A model generated the notes under the pieces. The model was not told the DNA's origin, made no database searches, and was given only the letters and a program-made list of their open reading frames with translations. A stretch of 31,803 nucleotides of DNA. Origin: Clostridiales bacterium. Its GTDB lineage: Bacteria > Bacillota > Clostridia > Lachnospirales > Lachnospiraceae. Location of the stretch: positions 1-31,803 of the forward strand of contig JAHAJA010000045.1 of assembly GCA_018372435.1 (NCBI GenBank), read 5' to 3'. Shown one piece after another: positions 15,184 through 22,569 of the stretch. How positions within the stretch are numbered: the stretch's first letter is position 1; each line of letters starts with the position of its first letter. A program made the position numbers and the translations under genes.

Positions 15184-15241
15184 TAATCTTAATTTATTCG
15201 GTTAAATAATAGGAATAAAAATCCAATAGGAGGGTTTGGAA

Positions 15242-15637
15242 ATGGCTAAAAAAATAGCAAAAAAAGTGACTAAAAAACGTGTTAAGAAAAACGTTGACCG
15301 TGGACAAGCACATATTCAGTCATCTTTTAACAATACAATTGTTACGCTAACAGATGCAGAAGGAAATGCTCTTTCATGGGCTAGTGCAGGTGGATTAGGA
15401 TTTAGAGGTTCTAAGAAATCTACTCCTTATGCAGCACAAATGGCAGCTGAAACTGCAGCTAAAGCAGCAATCGTTCATGGTTTAAAATCAGTAGAAGTTA
15501 TGGTTAAAGGACCAGGTTCAGGTAGAGAAGCAGCTATCCGTGCATTACAAGCTTGCGGTATTGAAGTAACTAGTATCAAAGACGTTACTCCAGTTCCACA
15601 CAATGGTTGTAGACCACCAAAACGTAGAAGAGTGTAG
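15242..15637 (+). CDS. rpsK: 30S ribosomal protein S11 (uS11)
   Basis: S11 forms the platform with S7 at the E site. The 131-residue product contains HIQSSFNNTIVTLTDAEGN near residues 25-43 and ends in the conserved DVTPVPHNGCRPPKRRRV. A TTG at 15236 could extend the frame by two codons, but it lies one base after the AGGAGGG at 15228-15234; the ATG at 15242 has 7-nt spacing and is chosen. Confidence 0.97.
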   Translation: MAKKIAKKVTKKRVKKNVDRGQAHIQSSFNNTIVTLTDAEGNALSWASAGGLGFRGSKKSTPYAAQMAAETAAKAAIVHGLKSVEVMVKGPGSGREAAIRALQACGIEVTSIKDVTPVPHNGCRPPKRRRV

Positions 15638-15794
15638 TTCTTAACTTACGATTAATATATAGAAACGCTGTAACAACGGTAATCTTTCATAAGAGTAACA
15701 AGGAGCGTTATTGTTACTGTAAAGGTAAAAAATGTATAAAACACATATTTACTGGTAAAGATTTAAGTTAATAGATTAGGAGGTAACTAATAGC
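15638..15794 (+). promoter_or_regulatory. Pseudoknot-like element upstream of rpsD (candidate S4 autoregulatory site)
   Basis: AGTAACAA (15694-15701) and TTGTTACT (15711-15718) form an 8-bp hairpin whose 9-nt loop includes AGCGTT (15704-15709). That loop is the exact complement of AACGCT at 15664-15669, giving an H-type pseudoknot. GTAACAA also occurs at 15670-15676, right after AACGCT, and can compete for the same TTGTTAC, so two folds are possible. A TCTT-TCAT-AAGA mini-hairpin (15684-15694) lies between. S4 is known to bind its own mRNA in B. subtilis and, via a pseudoknot, in E. coli; control here is inferred. Confidence 0.6.
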
Positions 15795-16388
15795 ATGGCA
15801 AGAGACATGAGTCCTGTTTTAAAAAGATGTAGATCACTTGGTCTTGATCCTATTTACCTAGGAATAGACAAGAAATCTAATAGAGCTCCAAGAGCTGGTA
15901 AAAAATTAAGTGAGTACGGCTTACAATTAAAAGAAAAACAAAAAGCTAAATTTATTTATGGTGTATTAGAAAAACCATTTAGAAATAATTTTGCAAAAGC
16001 TAAAAAAATGAAGAATGGTACAGCTGGTGAAAACCTAATGATCATTCTTGAACTTAGATTAGATAACGTAGTTTATCGTCTAGGTTTTGGTAGAACTAGA
16101 AAAGAAGCTAGACAAATCGTTGATCACAAACACGTTTTAGTAAACGGTAAATGTGTAAACATCCCTTCTTATTCAGTTAAACCAGGTGATGTAATCGAAA
16201 TTAAAGAAAAGTGCAAAACTGCACAAAGATATAAAGATGTCTTAGAAGTAACTGGTTCTAGATTAGTACCAGCTTGGTTAGAAGCTGATCAAGACGCTTT
16301 AAAAGGTGTTGTTAAAGAAATGCCTACAAGAGATCAAATTGATGTTCCAGTTAACGAAATGCTTATCGTCGAGTTGTATTCTAAATAA
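15795..16388 (+). CDS. rpsD: 30S ribosomal protein S4 (uS4)
   Basis: S4 starts assembly of the 5' domain of 16S rRNA and influences decoding accuracy. The 197-residue protein has the N-terminal domain without a cysteine zinc knuckle and the S4 RNA-binding fold at about residues 88-150 (DNVVYRLGFGRTRKEARQIV and HVLVNGKCVNIPSYSVKPGD). AGGAGGT precedes the ATG. In many Firmicutes, as in B. subtilis, rpsD stands alone; here it keeps its ancestral place between rpsK and rpoA, preceded and followed by structured gaps. Confidence 0.97.
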   Translation: MARDMSPVLKRCRSLGLDPIYLGIDKKSNRAPRAGKKLSEYGLQLKEKQKAKFIYGVLEKPFRNNFAKAKKMKNGTAGENLMIILELRLDNVVYRLGFGRTRKEARQIVDHKHVLVNGKCVNIPSYSVKPGDVIEIKEKCKTAQRYKDVLEVTGSRLVPAWLEADQDALKGVVKEMPTRDQIDVPVNEMLIVELYSK

Positions 16389-16412
16389 TATGTAGTTTTC
16401 ATTTGTACCAAT

Positions 16413-16461
16413 GTGGTTATGGGTTGCTTAGGTTTATACCAAGAAAAATACCCGTAACTAC
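16413..16461 (+). promoter_or_regulatory. Extended hairpin between rpsD and rpoA
   Basis: GTGGTTATGGGT (16413-16424) pairs over 12 bp with ACCCGTAACTAC (16450-16461), including two G-U pairs; within its loop CTT-A-GGT/ACC-AAG forms a small extra stem. TATATAATG follows; there is no T-run. TATAAT at 16464-16469 lacks a -35 partner at the right distance. It may attenuate or process the message between ribosomal protein and polymerase genes. Confidence 0.6.
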
Positions 16462-16529
16462 TATATAATGAAAGTTATATGTTATGAATGATTACCCTCA
16501 ATAATTTAACCCAAAAGGAGGGTCCAATA

Positions 16530-17489
16530 GTGTTTGATTTTGAAAAACCAAAAATAGAGATTGCAGAGATTTCTGAAGATAAAAAATATGGACGTTTTGT
16601 AGTTGAGCCACTTGAAAGAGGATACGGAACAACTTTGGGTAATTCTTTAAGAAGGATTATGCTTTCTTCTTTACCTGGAGCAGCAGTAAGTCAAGTTAAA
16701 ATTGACGGTGTTGTTCATGAATTTAGTACAATTCCAGGTGTTAAAGAAGACGTTACTGAAATAATAATGAACATTAAGAGCTTAGCAATCAAGAATACTA
16801 GCGAAACGAATGAGCCAAAAACTGCATATATCGAGTTTGAAGGTGAAGGAGTTGTAACAGCTGGAGACATCCAGGCCGATCCTGACATAGAAATATTAAA
16901 TCCAGATTTAGTCATCGCTAACTTAAGCGGTGGTGCTGATAGCAAACTATATATGGAATTAACAATTACTAGGGGTAGAGGTTATATCAGCTCTGACAAA
17001 AATAAAAATGATGATTTACCAATCGGTGTAATCCCTGTGGACTCAATCTACACACCAGTAGAACGTGTTAACTTAACAGTTGAAAACACTCGTGTTGGTC
17101 AAATCACTGATTATGATAAGCTAACATTAGATGTTTATACAAACGGTACACTAGTACCTGATGAAGCAGTTAGTTTGGCCGCAAAAGTTCTAAGCGAGCA
17201 TCTTAATTCTTTCATTGATTTATCTGAAAATGCTAAGACTGCAGAAGTTATGGTAGAAAAAGAAGATAATGAGAAAGAAAAAGTACTTGAAATGAACATT
17301 GATGAGCTAGAATTGTCCGTTCGTTCATACAACTGCTTGAAGAGAGCTGGAATTAATACTGTTGAAGAATTAACTAACAGAACTTCAGAAGATATGATGA
17401 AAGTAAGAAACCTTGGCCGTAAATCCCTTGAGGAAGTACTTGCTAAGTTAAAAGAACTTGGTCTATCACTTAATTTGAGTGATGAATAA
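16530..17489 (+). CDS. rpoA: DNA-directed RNA polymerase subunit alpha
   Basis: Alpha dimerises to start RNA polymerase assembly; its C-terminal domain binds UP-element DNA and activators. From GTG at 16530 the product is 319 residues: MFDFEKPKIEIAEI, then the assembly domain with RGYGTTLGNSLRRIMLSSLPG near residues 31-51, an acidic linker (about 235-250) and the alpha-CTD with ELSVRSYNCLKRAGINTVEEL and NLGRKSLEEV. An ATG at 16488 in frame is rejected: AAGGAGGG at 16515-16522 lies 7 nt before the GTG and inside the longer version. The product length fits clostridial RpoA. Confidence 0.97.
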   Translation: MFDFEKPKIEIAEISEDKKYGRFVVEPLERGYGTTLGNSLRRIMLSSLPGAAVSQVKIDGVVHEFSTIPGVKEDVTEIIMNIKSLAIKNTSETNEPKTAYIEFEGEGVVTAGDIQADPDIEILNPDLVIANLSGGADSKLYMELTITRGRGYISSDKNKNDDLPIGVIPVDSIYTPVERVNLTVENTRVGQITDYDKLTLDVYTNGTLVPDEAVSLAAKVLSEHLNSFIDLSENAKTAEVMVEKEDNEKEKVLEMNIDELELSVRSYNCLKRAGINTVEELTNRTSEDMMKVRNLGRKSLEEVLAKLKELGLSLNLSDE

Positions 17490-17658
17490 AATAACAATAC
17501 TGAACTAGTATCCCGCGAGGCGTTTTTATGCTAATTTACTTAAAAACACCATTTTAGCGGGCGCCAGATTGTGCAAAAACAATTTGTGTGCATAATTTGT
17601 GACTATGGATCACATTGTGTTTAATAGTTGCAAATAAAAGTCATAAGGAGGTAAGAAA
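17490..17658 (+). promoter_or_regulatory. Structured gap between rpoA and rplQ
   Basis: CCCGC (17512-17516) pairs with GCGGG (17557-17561), and inside it GGCGTTTTT (17519-17527) with AAAAACACC (17542-17550), with one C-A mismatch. A further stem, TGTGA/TCACA (17598-17602/17610-17614), lies nearer to rplQ. No T-run follows the main hairpin. The usual gap here in other species is short, so the element may tune L17 expression. Confidence 0.5.
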
Positions 17659-18195
17659 ATGGCAGGCTATAGAAAACTTGGAAGAACTTCAAGTCAAAGA
17701 AAAGCTTTACTTCGTAATCAAGTAACTAATTTATTATATCATGGTAAAATCGTTACTACTGAAGCTAAAGCAAAAGAAATTCGTAAAATTGCTGAGGGCA
17801 TCATTGCACTTGCTGTTAAAGAAAAGGATAACTTTGAAACTGTAACAGTAACTGCTAAAGTTGCTCGTAAAGATAAAGATGGTAAGAGAGTGAAAGAAGT
17901 TGTTGATGGTAAGAAGGTAACAGTTTATGATGATGTTGAAAAAACTATCAAAAAAGACAGTGCTTCAAGATTACATGCTAGAAGACAAATGCTTAAAACT
18001 CTTTACACTGTAACAGAAGTTCCAGCTGAAGCTGCTGGTAAGAAAAAGAATACTAAGACTGTTGATGTAACAGATTTATTATTCGATGAAATCGCACCAA
18101 AATATGTTGGTCGTAACGGTGGTTACACAAGAATCGTTAAAATTGGTCAACGTAAAGGTGACGCAGCTATGGAAGTTCTTATTGAATTAGTATAA
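17659..18195 (+). CDS. rplQ: 50S ribosomal protein L17 with internal insertions (bL17)
   Basis: L17 sits near the tunnel exit on the back of the large subunit. The core motifs are clear: RKLGRTSSQRKALLRNQVT near the start and GGYTRIVKIGQRKGDAAMEVLIELV, in two blocks, at the end. At 178 residues it is well above the 115-130 typical of most bacteria. The extra length lies in a charged segment at about residues 56-99 (for example KDKDGKRVKEVVDGKKVTVY) and a shorter one at about 117-139 (PAEAAGKKKNTKT). The MRH of most L17 is replaced by MAGY. AAGGAGGT precedes the ATG. Last gene of the alpha operon. Confidence 0.95.
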   Translation: MAGYRKLGRTSSQRKALLRNQVTNLLYHGKIVTTEAKAKEIRKIAEGIIALAVKEKDNFETVTVTAKVARKDKDGKRVKEVVDGKKVTVYDDVEKTIKKDSASRLHARRQMLKTLYTVTEVPAEAAGKKKNTKTVDVTDLLFDEIAPKYVGRNGGYTRIVKIGQRKGDAAMEVLIELV

Positions 18196-18215
18196 GATAA
18201 ACTATAGATTATATT

Positions 18216-18247
18216 AGAAAGTAAGTGGTGGTTACCATTTACTTTCT
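18216..18247 (+). promoter_or_regulatory. Hairpin directly downstream of rplQ
   Basis: AGAAAGTAAGTGGT (18216-18229) pairs with ACCATTTACTTTCT (18234-18247): a 14-bp stem, one G-U, GGTT loop. TGTTTTG follows before the main terminator. An L17 downstream element is known from Bacilli; the position is the same, the match untested. Confidence 0.65.
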
Positions 18248-18252
18248 GTTTT

Positions 18253-18289
18253 GAGGCTAATGTACTTGTTAAGTAATAGCCTCTTTTTT
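18253..18289 (+). terminator. Intrinsic terminator of the alpha operon
   Basis: GAGGCTA (18253-18259) pairs with TAGCCTC (18277-18283), extended by TACTT/AAGTA (18263-18267/18271-18275), and six T follow at 18284-18289. It ends the ribosomal gene cluster. Confidence 0.9.
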
Positions 18290-18510
18290 GTGTGTAAAAG
18301 TGTAGAACGAAAGATGGTTAGATAGTTAAAAATGCATAAAGAACATAAAAGTTTCAATAGATATAATAGGAGAACATACCCAAATAACTATAGAAGTATG
18401 GAAAATAATGTGATATAATCAAATGGAGTACGTTATTGAGAAAATGGAGTTACAAATGTTGGTTATCAATAGGAACTAATATTAAAAGTAATGAATTGGG
18501 GGGAAAGTTT
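18290..18510 (+). promoter_or_regulatory. Gap with possible promoters for the membrane protein
   Basis: TATAAT occurs at 18362-18367 and at 18414-18419, but neither has a convincing -35 box at 16-18 bp. No gene is seen in the gap. A promoter is expected because the terminator at 18253-18289 separates the gene from rplQ. Confidence 0.3.
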
Positions 18511-19713
18511 ATGTTTCAAAAAGTAAGAAAGAAAATCATTAATAAGGCAATTATTAAAATAATTGTGTGTATAGCCATAATCATAGGTACATTGGTATAT
18601 ACCGATATGGCACCTATCAAGTTGGTAAAAGGTCCAGAAAAAATTGATATTGACAATGTGGACTTAGATAAATACAAGGGGAAATACATAAAAGCTAAGG
18701 TTGCATATATTTACGATTCTTTCTTAGAAGAAGTAACATATAAGAAAAATAAATTTGGATCTAAATCGGCAGAAGAAGTCACTGCTAGATATTACATAAC
18801 CGATGTTAATTTATCACAATATCTTGCGTTACGTGCAGACGGTGATTATTTAATGAATAAATTTGATGTCTTGATGGATAATACACAAATTGCGATTGAT
18901 AATGGTACTGAGCCAGTAGCGTTCTCTTATAGAGGTTCCTTTGTGAAACTAAGCAAACGTGAATATTCAGAACTCAAGAGTATAATGACACAAGCTGGTT
19001 TGTCAGAAGACATGTATTCTGATTACATATTTAAAGTCAACTATGTTGGTAAGGTTGATGAAGTATATGCTATTTTAGGCTGTGGAGTTATTATATTTGC
19101 TGTATTCTTTGCATTACTCTCAATAATAAGAGCTTTAAGTAGTAGGTATACAAAAGATGCTAGGAAGTTTGCAGTAAACAATGGAATTGCGTTTGAGCAG
19201 CTTTGTATGGAGTTAGATGGGGCATATGAAACAAGTAATGTATGGATTAATGCTAAGTACACAGCTTATATAAAAGGGAATAAGATTAGGATTCTAAAAA
19301 ACCAAGATTATATCTGGGCTTATTATAAAGAAACAAGAACTACTAGAAAGGGTGTTACATCTGTAACTAGACAAATAGCTCTTGCTGATCGGAATAAGAA
19401 ATTCACTCTTATTACAATAGCGTCAGAAGATGATGCAAGAAATATTCTAAGTATTTATGCAGAGACTCAACCACAGATCGTACTTGGCTTTAATGATGAT
19501 TTACAAAAGTTATTCATAGATAACTTTGAACAATTCTTAATGCTACCTTATCAAAAAGCAAGTAGCGAAGAAGAAACTGCACCATCAAAAGAACAAGTAT
19601 CAGAAGAACAAGAACCAGAAGAACAAGTACCAGCAGGATATGTACCAGAAAAGTACGTACCAGAAACTTATGATACAGCAGGACAAACAACAGATAATAA
19701 TAATTTATTATAA
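18511..19713 (+). CDS. Unrecognised two-helix membrane protein
   Basis: I do not recognise the family; it may belong to an uncharacterised DUF group. The 400-residue product (ATG at 18511; GGGGGGAAA just upstream) has a basic N-terminus, a first hydrophobic helix at about residues 14-31, an extracytoplasmic segment of about 150 residues without obvious motif, a second helix at about 185-209 (AILGCGVIIFAVFFALLSII), and a cytoplasmic part. The latter carries YIWAYYKETRTTRKG and FTLITIASEDDARNIL, then an acidic low-complexity tail with repeats of EEQ and VPxxY units (about 350-390). An in-frame TTG at 18436 would add 25 residues but lacks a ribosome binding site. It stands alone between terminators, in the usually conserved junction between rplQ and ecfA. 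Confidence 0.75.
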   Translation: MFQKVRKKIINKAIIKIIVCIAIIIGTLVYTDMAPIKLVKGPEKIDIDNVDLDKYKGKYIKAKVAYIYDSFLEEVTYKKNKFGSKSAEEVTARYYITDVNLSQYLALRADGDYLMNKFDVLMDNTQIAIDNGTEPVAFSYRGSFVKLSKREYSELKSIMTQAGLSEDMYSDYIFKVNYVGKVDEVYAILGCGVIIFAVFFALLSIIRALSSRYTKDARKFAVNNGIAFEQLCMELDGAYETSNVWINAKYTAYIKGNKIRILKNQDYIWAYYKETRTTRKGVTSVTRQIALADRNKKFTLITIASEDDARNILSIYAETQPQIVLGFNDDLQKLFIDNFEQFLMLPYQKASSEEETAPSKEQVSEEQEPEEQVPAGYVPEKYVPETYDTAGQTTDNNNLL

Positions 19714-19751
19714 TTTATCAATTATGGAAAGTTAATATAATTCGTGTAAAG

Positions 19752-19807
19752 AGGCTATGATAAACTTGAGAATATGAAAATATTCAATAGTTTATTGTAG
19801 CCTTTTT
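19752..19807 (+). terminator. Intrinsic terminator after the membrane protein gene
   Basis: AGGCTA (19752-19757) pairs with TAGCCT (19798-19803), continuing with ATAAACT/AGTTTAT and GAATAT/ATATTC with small internal loops, then TTTTT to 19807. A long, strong stem. Confidence 0.9.
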
Positions 19808-19825
19808 GCAAATGAAAGGTTTATA

Positions 19826-19861
19826 TACGGTAACTCTTGCATTTGCAAGCATAATACCGTA
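19826..19861. promoter_or_regulatory. Inverted repeat over the ecf promoter (possible operator)
   Basis: TACGGTA (19826-19832) and TACCGTA (19855-19861) are perfect inverted copies flanking the -35 box and overlapping the -10 box; inside them CTTGC (19836-19840) and GCAAG (19845-19849) form a second pair around ATTT. Because it lies upstream of the inferred start site, it would act as DNA, probably as a repressor site, rather than as RNA. Regulator unknown. Confidence 0.5.
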
Positions 19862-19865
19862 CAAT
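19837..19865 (+). promoter_or_regulatory. Promoter of the ecfA1-ecfA2-ecfT-truA operon
   Basis: TTGCAT (19837-19842) and TACAAT (19860-19865), 17 bp apart, put the start site near 19872, about 40 nt before the first gene. Confidence 0.7.
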
Positions 19866-19912
19866 GTTAAAAGTAAATAATGGCTGAATTATAGATAAAT
19901 GAGGAATTGCAT

Positions 19913-20761
19913 ATGGGAATCATTAAGGCTAAACAATTAGTGCATGAATATATTCGTCGAGATGAAGAAGGGAATACGATCGGAATTAATCGGGCTCTCG
20001 ATGATATTGATATTGATATAAAAAAAGGCGATTTTGTTGCTATACTAGGACATAATGGTTCAGGTAAATCAACGCTTGCAAAGCATCTGAATGCTATTCT
20101 TATGCCTACAGAAGGAACATTGTGGGTTAATGGATATGATACTAAGGAAGAAGACAATGTTTGGAATATTAGACAATCTGCGGGCATGGTGTTTCAGAAT
20201 CCGGACAATCAAATCATTGGAACTATTGTAGAAGAGGACGTTGGATTTGGTCCTGAGAACTTAGGCGTTGAAACGAAAGAAATATGGAAACGTGTCGAAG
20301 AAAGTTTACAGGCAGTTGGTATGCTAGAATATCGTTCTCACTCTCCTAATAAATTATCGGGCGGACAAAAGCAACGTGTAGCAATAGCAGGTATTATGGC
20401 TATGAAGCCGGAATGTATTGTATTAGACGAACCTACTGCAATGTTAGATCCTAATGGACGTAAAGAAGTTATTCGTACCATAGCGCGATTAAATCGTGAA
20501 GAAAAGGTAACCGTACTCCTTATTACACATTATATGGAAGAAGTAATAGGGGCAGACAAAGTTATCGTTATGGATGAAGGTAAAATAGTAATGCAAGGTA
20601 CCCCAAGAGAAGTATTTACAAGGGTGGAAGAATTGAAGGAATATCGATTAGATGTGCCTCAAGTAACAGAGCTTGCTTATGAGTTAAGAAAAAATGGACT
20701 AGCAATATCAGAAGGAATCTTGACAGTTGATGAACTTGTAAGTGAAATTGCTAGATTATAG
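19913..20761 (+). CDS. ecfA1: ECF transporter ATPase, first copy
   Basis: One of two ATPases that power energy-coupling factor transporters, which import vitamins and metals through exchangeable S-components. The 282-residue product has Walker A GHNGSGKST (residues 46-54), Q-loop glutamine 95, the LSGGQ signature (148-152), Walker B ending in D173-E174, and switch histidine 207. An extra acidic stretch RRDEEGNTIG (15-24) lies in the A-loop region. A TTG at 19907 is rejected because GAGGA at 19901-19905 sits almost against it; the ATG at 19913 is well placed. ecfA2 follows after 15 nt. Confidence 0.95.
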   Translation: MGIIKAKQLVHEYIRRDEEGNTIGINRALDDIDIDIKKGDFVAILGHNGSGKSTLAKHLNAILMPTEGTLWVNGYDTKEEDNVWNIRQSAGMVFQNPDNQIIGTIVEEDVGFGPENLGVETKEIWKRVEESLQAVGMLEYRSHSPNKLSGGQKQRVAIAGIMAMKPECIVLDEPTAMLDPNGRKEVIRTIARLNREEKVTVLLITHYMEEVIGADKVIVMDEGKIVMQGTPREVFTRVEELKEYRLDVPQVTELAYELRKNGLAISEGILTVDELVSEIARL

Positions 20762-20776
20762 ACGGGCGGTGAGGAA

Positions 20777-21640
20777 ATGTCAATTACATTAGATCATGTA
20801 AATTATAGTTATAGTGTAGGAAGTGCATATGAAAAACATGCATTAAAAGATGTTAATCTAACAATTAAAGATGGTGAATTTATTGGTCTGATTGGGCATA
20901 CAGGTTCAGGAAAATCTACATTAATTCAACATCTTAATGGATTAATGAAAGCAACGAGTGGAACGATCTATTATAATGGAAAAGATATCTATGATAATGA
21001 CTTTAACATGCGTGAGCTAAGAAATAAAGTAGGATTAGTTTTTCAATATCCAGAGCATCAGTTGTTTGAGACTACGGTGATTAAAGATGTTAGCTTTGGT
21101 CCAAAGAATCAAGGGTTATCCCAACTAGAAGTTGATCTACACTCTTATGAAGCATTAAAACAAGTAGGTATTGAAGAAGATTTAATTGACTGCTCACCTT
21201 TCGAATTATCGGGTGGGCAGAAGAGAAGGGTAGCAATTGCAGGTGTTCTAGCTATGAGGCCAGAAGTGTTAATATTAGATGAGCCTACAGCGGGTCTAGA
21301 TCCAGCAGGTAGAGATGAGATACTTGATCAGATATCTAAGTTACACAAGGAACGTAATATAACGGTTATACTTGTTTCTCACAGCATGGAAGATGTTGCA
21401 AAATATGTGGATCGTATTATTGTAATGAATAAAGGTGAAATTGTATATAGTGATGCGCCAAAGAAAGTATTTGCTAATTATAAAGTGTTAGAGACGATAG
21501 GACTAGCTGCGCCACAAGTAACGTATGTAATGAATGGATTAAGGGAACAAGGAATAATGGTAGATACAAATGCAACAACAATTAATGAAGCCAAAGAGGA
21601 GATTCTTAAGTGGGCTAGACGGGAAATAATAGAAGGGTAA
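20777..21640 (+). CDS. ecfA2: ECF transporter ATPase, second copy
   Basis: Partner of the first ATPase; the two form a heterodimer bound to EcfT. The product has 287 residues with Walker A GHTGSGKST (40-48), Q-loop FQYPEHQLF, signature LSGGQKRRVAIAG, Walker B LILDEPTAGLD and the switch SHSME. The C-terminal 60 residues are the usual EcfA extension. GGTGAGGA precedes the ATG, and ecfT follows after 9 nt. Confidence 0.95.
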   Translation: MSITLDHVNYSYSVGSAYEKHALKDVNLTIKDGEFIGLIGHTGSGKSTLIQHLNGLMKATSGTIYYNGKDIYDNDFNMRELRNKVGLVFQYPEHQLFETTVIKDVSFGPKNQGLSQLEVDLHSYEALKQVGIEEDLIDCSPFELSGGQKRRVAIAGVLAMRPEVLILDEPTAGLDPAGRDEILDQISKLHKERNITVILVSHSMEDVAKYVDRIIVMNKGEIVYSDAPKKVFANYKVLETIGLAAPQVTYVMNGLREQGIMVDTNATTINEAKEEILKWARREIIEG

Positions 21641-21649
21641 GGTAAGAAT

Positions 21650-22456
21650 ATGATAAGAGACATAACAATTGGACAGTATTACCCAAGAGATTCATTCATA
21701 CACAAACTTGATCCTAGGACGAAAATTATAGGAACTTTCATTTATATTATATCCTTATTCATTTTCCGTAAGTTTATTCCCTACCTTGTTGTTTTTGGTT
21801 TCCTAGGTTTAGTAATTAAGACATCAGAAGTACCGCTTAAGCATATCCTAAAAGGTTTGAAATCTATCATGTTCTTACTTATTTTTGCTGTAGTATTCAA
21901 TATCTTTCTTACTCCTGGTGATATTTTATGGAAATGGGGGTTTTTGAAGGTAACAAGGCAAGGTCTTGAGACAGCAGGATTCATGGCGATCCGTCTTGTT
22001 TTGTTAATTATGGGATCTTCTCTCATGACATTTACAACAACACCGAATCACCTAACAGATGGACTTGAGAAGATTATGAATCCACTAAAGAAGATTAAAG
22101 TACCCGTGCATGAGATTTCCATGATGATGTCAATTGCACTTAGGTTCATACCAATCTTATTAGAAGAGACGGATAAGATCATGAAAGCGCAGATGGCAAG
22201 AGGTGCTGATTTCGAGTCGGGTAACCTAATTAAAAAGGCAAAGAGCTTAGTTCCATTATTGGTGCCACTCTTTGTTTCTGCATTCCGTAGAGCAAATGAT
22301 TTGGCTATGGCTATGGAAGCGAGATGTTACCATGGTGGAGAAGGAAGGACAAAGATGAAACCATTGCAATATCATAAGCAAGATGGAGTCGCTTATGTTA
22401 TACTGTTTGGTTATCTTGCTGCATTAGTAATTGTGAAGATTGTTAGTCCATTCTAG
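21650..22456 (+). CDS. ecfT: ECF transporter transmembrane coupling protein
   Basis: EcfT is the scaffold that transmits ATP hydrolysis to the S-component. The 268-residue product starts with the conserved IGQYYPRDSFIHKLDPRTKI, has hydrophobic segments near residues 25-60, 65-85, 105-125 and a C-terminal helix (YVILFGYLAALVIVKIV), and the two coupling motifs: MARGAD near residue 184 and MEARCYHGG near residue 223, which dock in grooves of the two ATPases. No S-component gene is adjacent, so this is likely a shared (group II) module. Confidence 0.95.
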   Translation: MIRDITIGQYYPRDSFIHKLDPRTKIIGTFIYIISLFIFRKFIPYLVVFGFLGLVIKTSEVPLKHILKGLKSIMFLLIFAVVFNIFLTPGDILWKWGFLKVTRQGLETAGFMAIRLVLLIMGSSLMTFTTTPNHLTDGLEKIMNPLKKIKVPVHEISMMMSIALRFIPILLEETDKIMKAQMARGADFESGNLIKKAKSLVPLLVPLFVSAFRRANDLAMAMEARCYHGGEGRTKMKPLQYHKQDGVAYVILFGYLAALVIVKIVSPF

Positions 22457-22569
22457 GTAGTCAATGCTAATATGAACTAGCCCCAAATTGGCTCCGTCGA
22501 TTGAAACATAATATGAACGTATTAGTAGCTGATAAGAAGTAATATATACAGTTAGGAGTTTTATAGTGT

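Noticed and set aside
17659..18195. L17 length caused by a frameshift or fusion
   Set aside because: The reading frame is continuous and conserved blocks before, between and after the insertions are in order, so it is a real long form.
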